Source of the DNA: Sclerotinia nivalis
Taxonomy: Eukaryota > Ascomycota > Leotiomycetes > Helotiales > Sclerotiniaceae
Direction: 5' to 3'
NCBI GenBank assembly: GCA_029531795.1
Contig: JAPEIS010000007.1
Span: 2,046,001 to 2,110,000 of the forward strand
Length of the DNA: 64,000 bases
Shown here: positions 58,515 to 64,000 of the stretch, piece by piece
Numbering within the stretch: the stretch's first letter is position 1
How the letters are laid out: every line of letters starts with the position of its first letter
The notes under the pieces: generated by a model
What the model saw: the letters and a program-made list of their open reading frames with translations, nothing else
Told to the model about the DNA's origin: nothing
Databases searched by the model: none
Made by a program: the position numbers and the translations under genes

Positions 58515-61158
58515 TCAATATTCGACCATCAAGACCCTCTTCAAGGATCCCATTTCCTTCTCCCACGCCTCAACCTTTCTTTGACTTGCCGCTAATTTGT
58601 CCAATAGAAAATGTATACGAGGACCAACCTCATAAGGTTGCTTGGGCAATGTGCCGAGCATTACTAACTCATTCTCATACTTTTCAATATTCTTCGTCTC
58701 AATCTTAGTCAGTTCCGTGAGGACTGCCAAGTCAAGTCTGCTTCGTAATACACGATCCTCGCTTAACATTCTAAAGGCAGCTTGATAGACTGGCTTTCCA
58801 GCTTTAATGCTTTGTGGACGTCCTTTGTGGCTCTTGACGGTGATCAACTCGGTTGCGGCGAGAGCTTCGAGAACGCTTTCTCCGTTCGTCGCGGATGGTG
58901 TGAGGGATGATTTGAATGTATCGGAGAGTAGGACCTGATTATACCGAAGAGTATCGTTCTCAGCAAGTGAGTTGATCAGGTACCATGCTTGCTCGACCGA
59001 CCATTTTCGATCACCTTTTTCAGCTGATAGCAAATACATCTTCATGATCTCTGAAGCACTTTGCTCCACAATCTCTGCCACGGCGCGCTTGGGAGTTTGT
59101 CCAGTTTTCAATCGACGTGCCAAGAATTCTAGATCAGTCAACCGGCCTCCTAGAACCTCGATACACTCATCCAATTCGGAGAGATCTTCTCGTCGTTGAG
59201 ATTCTGAAAGCTTCTCCGTTCTGTCAGTAGGGTTTTCTGGGTCGTTTTCTAGATGGCTAATGACAAATTTCTTGGCTACTTGAGGGGTAATGTCACCGAG
59301 CGCTATTTGTCTGAAGACTCGATCTGGAAGCGCTTTACTCAAGGATTTTGAGTAAGAGATATCGTTGGTTAGGAATATGACATGAGCAATGTTAGAAGTA
59401 GTAAGACCAGCTGCCCATTCTGAGATCTTGTCGTAAACGATGCTACTATCCTCGTTCTTGTGCAAGAAATTGTCAATCACAACCACAAGTCTATACTCCG
59501 GGTGTGCTTCAAGCCAGTCATCATCTGCCAAAGAAGCATCTTTGTCATCCTTCTTTCGATTTTGTAGAGCCACCTGCTTTAAGGCAGTCGCAGTGTTTTG
59601 CCAAATCTGTGCAAGCTGTGAGTCCAAGGTTTCCGAAAATCCGGATTTCACGCCGATTGTACCTTGTGCGGCCAAATCAATCAAACTGCTGAAACTATTC
59701 ATCCAGGAGAAGACTGGACGGTATCCAACAGCAGCTGCTGCCGCCGCAATTGTGGCAGAGTCACCTCTTGCTTCCTGAATGGGTTTGCAATCTATAAGTA
59801 AGGTATTTGGTCGACCTTTGAGTGCCTGATCAAAGATGAGCTCTTTCTTCCCCGATCCTCGTGGCCCTTGGACAACGATAAAGGTATCAGCGGTCTCCAT
59901 AAGCCAAGTTTGGAGATCTTCAATTGCCTGCTTCCTATCATCCCAAATCGCGCTAAGGCTTGCCTCTTCTGCTTTGTGCACGCGGAATGAGAAAACATCC
60001 TTTGCTTGACTTGCAAACCATGCGTAGATCTTATTGTCCTTAAAACTGAAAGCGTGATCAATGTGTGCCTTAATGAAGAAAGTTCGGATAGGATCAAACA
60101 CTGCAACAGTTACGGTAGCAAGAATTGCGGCCACGGCTGGAATCACAACACGTGGATGACTGGTAAGCCATTCCCTGATATGGTGAGCCTGCATCTTAGG
60201 CTCAAACGACAGTCGAAGTGTGGTGCCAGCCTTCCCACCACCGAATTCTTCTGCAGCCTTGAAACCATGTAAACAATTCCTCGCCATTATCGAATGTCTG
60301 ATATTTGCAAAATCCAATATAGCAAACTTTGGTAGTACTTTGGAGTCTGAAGGTTGCGAAGAGATCTCTGCAATTTTTCCATATTTTCGGAACAAGCTAT
60401 ATAACGTCTCCTGTGAAAGTTCGGCTACCTCGCCTCCAGGAGTACAAGGAACGAACTCGACACGGATTCGCGTACTTGGGAATCTATATAGGTCTTCGAG
60501 CCAGGGTTTTCCAAGTACCAGTTTTGCTCTCATTTGCCGAAAAGGGTTGAACCAAGGTTTGACCGGCTTCTCCTTCAGATATCCTGAGATTAGACCTTCG
60601 ATTTCCCTGGCCGTGATAGTGTGATCGTGCGAGAATTTGACAAATGCACCCCCTTCTTTAAGTCGAGGTAAAATCTCGGTAACTTTTAGGGGGACGCTGG
60701 AGGGTATGGCACGCTTCACTAGGCTCAGAGGATCGTATTTGGAGAATACTTTGTTATTGAATCGATAAAGAATATCTGGAAGGCTTGAATCCATTTTTCC
60801 GTACCATGGTATTCGAAGAAGCCACCCGAGCTTCAATGGGAAAATGTCTTTGGGAAAAACACATCAGCAAGCTGTTATAAATCTATGATCCCGGAAAGAA
60901 GAATGAGAACTCACTATCCAAGAATAGAATTCCCTCATTAGTTCCAGCAGTAATATGCCCACTTCCATTCTCCCCAATTTGCGTACTCTCTCTCCTCACA
61001 CCTTTCCATGTATTCTTCAGTCCATCATACTTTAGTCCTTTCACACCAACTCTACCAAGGTTCCCCGCATTGCCAAAGGCACGCGCCTGAAGCCGGGGAG
61101 GGCGGGGACTGCGCAATGCCGGTACGCTCGTAGGGTTGAACAAGATGCGCCTGTTCAT
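58515..61158 (-). CDS. YME2: Yme2/Rna12, mitochondrial inner-membrane nucleoid/escape protein
   Basis: Two exons (60915-61158, 58515-60847; 67-nt GTGAGT intron) encode 858 residues (yeast Yme2 is 850). The first 55 residues are rich in Arg and lack acids, a mitochondrial presequence. An RRM-like domain spans about 207-295 (RIRVEFVPCTPGGEV, LYSLFRKYGKIAEI). A single membrane span is at about 315-332 (VIPAVAAILATVTVAVF). The rest is a P-loop ATPase-like domain facing the intermembrane space, with Walker A GPRGSGKK at 409-416 and RLVVVIDNFLH as a Walker B-like strand. Mutations in yeast YME2 raise DNA escape from mitochondria and affect mtDNA nucleoid and cristae organisation. Splice joining gives FLDNIFPLKLGW across the intron, as in the family. 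Confidence 0.93.
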
Positions 61159-61451
61159 ATTTGCGCCTACCTTTGAATGTATATCTTCATAATTTATCGT
61201 ACCATTTATTCAAGCAAAGGTGAAAAATGGTAATTGAAGTTCTTTGGCCTTGATTGAAGAAGGCTAAAACAAAACCAAAGAAAAGGCTGTGATCAATGTC
61301 GTCATACCAGAAAAGAGGCTGAAAGAATAGCCTTGTCACGTGTGACTTCAGACGTCGGCAAAAGCTTCCCTAAATCTAGAATTTTGTTCACAAGCTTCAG
61401 CCTCATCACTTTCATTTTGAAAAAACGCAATTGTCCAGAACAACTTATACA
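61159..61451. promoter_or_regulatory. divergent promoter, Yme2 / Emi1-like genes
   Basis: A 293-bp head-to-head region. It includes CACGTG at 61337-61342 within gtcacgtgtgac and a GACGTC at 61351-61356, both plausible bHLH/bZIP sites. Both flanking genes encode predicted mitochondrial proteins. Confidence 0.5.
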
Positions 61452-62156
61452 ATGGGGTGGTTTTCATCATCTGCGGAGAAACCGGCTTCTTCAGCTTCAG
61501 GAACTCCAGGTCCATCTCCTTCATCTTCCACACCCATGCCCACACCCACACCTCAGACAAAACCTCTCTCCCGCGATGAAATCGCAGAACAAGAACTAAA
61601 TTATTTTATCCGCGAACTCGAAGCCGACACCCACCCTTCCAGCACAAAATATAACCGTGTGCCTCGAGATCCTCCCCCAGAACCCTCACATTCTCAATCA
61701 TCCACTCAAACTCCTCCTCAAAATGACCCCTCGGAACCCCTCTCTACCCAACTTCTTCCCACAACCATGTCCTGCCGCACCGCCTTTGACGCTGCATTCT
61801 ATTGCCAATCCTTCGGCGGACAATTCAATAATTTATATCGATATGGTACTGCGCGAGATTGTAGCGAGTCATGGTCGGACTTTTGGTTTTGTATGAAAAC
61901 GAGAACATATGCCGATAATGAGAAGGCCAAACTGATTAAGGCACGATGGATTCAGAAGGAGAAGAGAAAGTATGGGGATCAGGAGGATAAGAATAAGGAA
62001 TTAGGAAAGAGTAGTGATGATGTGTGGAAGGGAAGGGAACAGAGGTTAGAGTGGGGAGAAGCATTTTGTGTGGAAGAGCCGAAATGGACAGGGAGTGACG
62101 ACGAGTGGAGGAGGATGGAAAAAGAACATAGGGAGGCACGAAAAACTAATCTGTGA
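61452..62156 (+). CDS. EMI1: Emi1-like twin-CX9C protein (DUF3128)
   Basis: Single exon, 234 residues from the ATG at 61452 (MGWFSSSAEKP). Residues 1-105 are Pro/Ser/Thr-rich, with SRDEIAEQELNYFIRELE near the middle. The core is C108-x9-C118 (CRTAFDAAFYC) and C137-x9-C147 (CSESWSDFWFC), a helix-loop-helix twin CX9C fold separated by QSFGGQFNNLYRYG. This is the DUF3128 signature of yeast Emi1 (early meiotic induction). Twin CX9C proteins are usually oxidised by Mia40 in the mitochondrial intermembrane space; the role of Emi1 is poorly known. The charged C-terminal tail (KARWIQKEKRKYGDQEDKN) is extended relative to yeast. It shares a promoter region with Yme2. Confidence 0.85.
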   Translation: MGWFSSSAEKPASSASGTPGPSPSSSTPMPTPTPQTKPLSRDEIAEQELNYFIRELEADTHPSSTKYNRVPRDPPPEPSHSQSSTQTPPQNDPSEPLSTQLLPTTMSCRTAFDAAFYCQSFGGQFNNLYRYGTARDCSESWSDFWFCMKTRTYADNEKAKLIKARWIQKEKRKYGDQEDKNKELGKSSDDVWKGREQRLEWGEAFCVEEPKWTGSDDEWRRMEKEHREARKTNL

Positions 62157-62607
62157 AATGAGCATGAGATATAGCATGCTTACCACATGATTCAGTCACG
62201 TGAATTGTCTTGATGTGTATAACAGTAGGGTGTTGATGCGAAAAAGAGAAGTTATGGTTTCATGGCAAAGGCGTTGAATGTTTAGATAGTGGGTCATCAA
62301 ACTATCATATTGTCCTAATAGTACCTGGACAATAGTCCGTATAACCAGAAATAGAATATTTCCCCTTGAAGTTCCTGGTATACAGCTGCGCCAATCCTTC
62401 ACCGATCATAGCCAAACCTCCCGGTGACGCCTTATCCTTTCTAATCCCCGAGCCAAAGTAATATATACAATCATGAGCCCCTAAATAATTATGCCCAAAT
62501 ATGCGCCTTACCAAATCAAGACATTGCCCATTTTCCACCCAGCTTGAACTCCTCATTTGAGCGAAATGTGAATGCGCCCATAATTATACACACGTATAAT
62601 ACAACTT
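62157..62607. other. convergent intergenic gap
   Basis: A 451-bp gap between the Emi1-like gene (+) and the Gln-rich gene (-). It contains a TCACGTGA palindrome at 62196-62203 and a small minus-strand frame listed separately. Confidence 0.5.
62305..62556 (-). CDS. possible small protein or relic exon, 83 residues
   Basis: An ATG-started minus-strand frame: MRSSSWVENGQCLDLVRRIF, LGAHDCIYYFGSGIRKDK, then ASPGGLAMIGEGLAQLYTRN and GKYSISGYTDYCPG. The composition is protein-like and unlike the simple-repeat frames elsewhere. It has no recognised domain. It sits directly downstream of the Gln-rich gene stop, so 3' UTR or a dead exon is also possible. A GTAAGG inside it could be a splice donor. Confidence 0.3.
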   Translation of the reverse strand: MRSSSWVENGQCLDLVRRIFGHNYLGAHDCIYYFGSGIRKDKASPGGLAMIGEGLAQLYTRNFKGKYSISGYTDYCPGTIRTI

Positions 62608-62897
62608 CTACATGCCTGGTTGTCTTGCCATACCCATCCCATTTTGCATCTGCATACCAGGCTGGAAACCTTGTTGCACACCTGCTTGTAGCTTTGATTT
62701 GATGCTTTGGAGAACCATAGTCTGAGCTTGCGCTTGTAATCTTTTCTTCAATTGTTCCGGCAGCCCTTGAGGGTGTGCACCTGACGACATCTCTATAGCG
62801 TGGAGCCGCTTGTATAACTGGGCCATATGTTGATGGGTCTGGGGTTGATTGTTGTTCACGTATTGTTGTATCAAAGCGTTCTGTTGCTGTGTCAATG

Positions 62898-62935
<38 letters not shown>

Positions 62936-64000
62936 ATTTGCAATTGTTGTTGTTGTTGTTGTTGTTGCATTTGCTGCTGCAATGCCATATTCTGCATGTT
63001 CTGCATGTTCATATTATTTCCCATGAATTGTTGATTTAAGTTCATGTTAGGAGGCATGCCAGCTGGTCGCATGGCAGCCAATTGGTTTTGGTAACTTTGA
63101 GATAATTGGTGGCTAGGATTATTAGCATTGGCTTGCATCTGCATTTGCCGCATCTGTTGATGCTGCATTATTTGCTGAGGAGTCATTTGTTGTCCGTTAG
63201 GCATTACTCCCATGCTTTGAGCTTGATGTTGCTGCTGTGCTTGTTGTTGGGCTCGTAATTGCATATAATATTGTTGTTGTTGTACAGGTGTGAGATTACC
63301 CAAAGCTTGAACATGCATTTGAGTCGGGTTCATTCCCATCTGGCCCATTGCAGGTGCTTGCGCCATCACACCTTGAAGGGGGCTCCCCTGGCTCATCCTT
63401 GGCGTCAGTCCACGGTTTAGTGGAGTAGATTGCATGTTGGGGGTGGCATTATGCATTCGAGGTGTTCCTGCATGGCTTTGCTGGCTTCTTTGAGGTACCA
63501 TGGCATGAGCTGCGGGTGCGCCCATTTGAGGATGATTCTGATGAACTACAGAACCTGGACGAGGAGGACTTCCACCCATGCTCGACGTAGAGTGTTGCAT
63601 TGCGTTGTTGCCAATACCATTATTGACTGTTGGCGATGCCTGGCTGTGCGGAGTTCCATTTCGGACGATCGGTGAAGACATCTGGGCTTGGGTACCTTGA
63701 TGAGGGTGGAAGCGTTGTGCCTGCATACCATTCGAGACAATCCCGTTTGCTTGAGAGGGATGTGCATGGGGACCTTGCGCTTGAGGAGGTATACCCTGCA
63801 AGGCTTGTGAATGCTGCTGCTGCTGCTGTTGTTGTGCAGCTAACGCGCGTCTCTGAGCTTCTTGCTGTTGTTGTTGTCTCGCCGCCATAACTTGACGTCT
63901 TTCCGCCTCCTTTTGCCGAGCCTCTGCCAGCTCCTGCTTTCTTTGAACCTCTTGCTCAGCCTTGGACTTTCGTTCGGCTTCCTGCTCTTGTAACTTTTTC
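62608..64000 (-). CDS. Glutamine-rich protein, C-terminal part (Spt20-like coactivator?)
   Basis: The gene runs off the right edge; 464 C-terminal residues are visible. The first 40 are a charged helix (KKLQEQEAERKSKAEQEVQR), continuous with QVMAARQQQQQEAQRRALAA. Then come Pro/His/Gly/Asn/Met-rich sequence and several polyGln runs (about 62900-62965 and 63810-63835) encoded by mixed CAA/CAG. The end is a short ordered segment (QLYKRLHAIEMSSGAHPQGL, then QAQTMVLQSIKSKL) and GMGMARQPGM. Such tails occur in fungal SAGA subunit Spt20 and in Eaf1/Vid21; the diagnostic N-terminal domain lies outside the window. A nuclear coactivator is the best guess. The mixed codons suggest stable rather than freshly expanded repeats. 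Confidence 0.6.

Noticed and set aside
1..64000. CRISPR arrays, rRNA, bacterial operon signals
   Set aside because: None seen; repeats lack regular spacers and the genes are spliced eukaryotic genes.

Overview
The window reads as nuclear DNA of a filamentous ascomycete (Pezizomycotina). Genes are compact, carry mostly 49-125 nt GT-AG introns with CTRAC-type branch points, and include lineage-typical families: a formin-like GBD/FH3 protein, a But2-domain wall protein, Apd1, a Red1-type zinc finger and a very long myosin-II. Intergenic DNA is AT-rich, with many simple repeats and minisatellites. The gene style suggests Leotiomycetes (Botrytis/Sclerotinia-like), but that is inference, not a database result.

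Layout. 1-13.7 kb is gene-dense housekeeping: Doa1/Ufd3 ubiquitin/Cdc48 cofactor (-), STRAP-like WD40 protein (+), formin-like GBD/FH3 protein (-), Apd1-like [2Fe-2S] protein (-) and an OB-fold protein (+). 13.7-25.2 kb is sparser and more accessory: a phosphoribosyltransferase gene with an in-frame TAA near its start codon, a secreted Ser/Thr-rich But2-domain wall protein (-), a berberine-bridge-type FAD oxidase (-), and a stretch with broken coding fragments. 25.2-35.3 kb has an RBR E3 ligase (+), a processive GT2 polysaccharide synthase (-) and an F-box protein (+), separated by long gene-poor AT-rich gaps. Those gaps hold a 103-bp MITE-like element and a possible 206-bp solo LTR. 36.2-48.4 kb is a divergent pair: a 2401-residue myosin-II heavy chain (-) and a Red1/ZFC3H1-type zinc-finger protein (+). 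49.6-57.7 kb carries an MFS transporter (+), an intronless bacterial-type alkylsulfatase (-) and a six-exon small secreted protein (-) that has no long open frame and had to be rebuilt from splice sites. 58.5-62.2 kb is a divergent mitochondrial pair, Yme2/Rna12 (-) and an Emi1-like twin-CX9C protein (+), sharing a 293-bp promoter with a CACGTG box. The right edge cuts a glutamine-rich, probably transcription-coactivator gene (-).

There is no biosynthetic gene cluster, CRISPR array, rRNA or convincing tRNA. The genes do not form a pathway. The recurring themes are ubiquitin signalling (Doa1, RBR ligase, F-box protein), actin/cytokinesis (GBD/FH3 protein, myosin-II) and cell surface or secretion (But2 protein, GT2 synthase, small secreted protein). 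The points most worth checking are the nonsense codon in the phosphoribosyltransferase, the MITE-like and LTR-like elements, the decayed coding fragments at 23.5-24.8 kb, the alkylsulfatase of probable bacterial ancestry, and two stop-free introns of length 3n that could be retained in frame.
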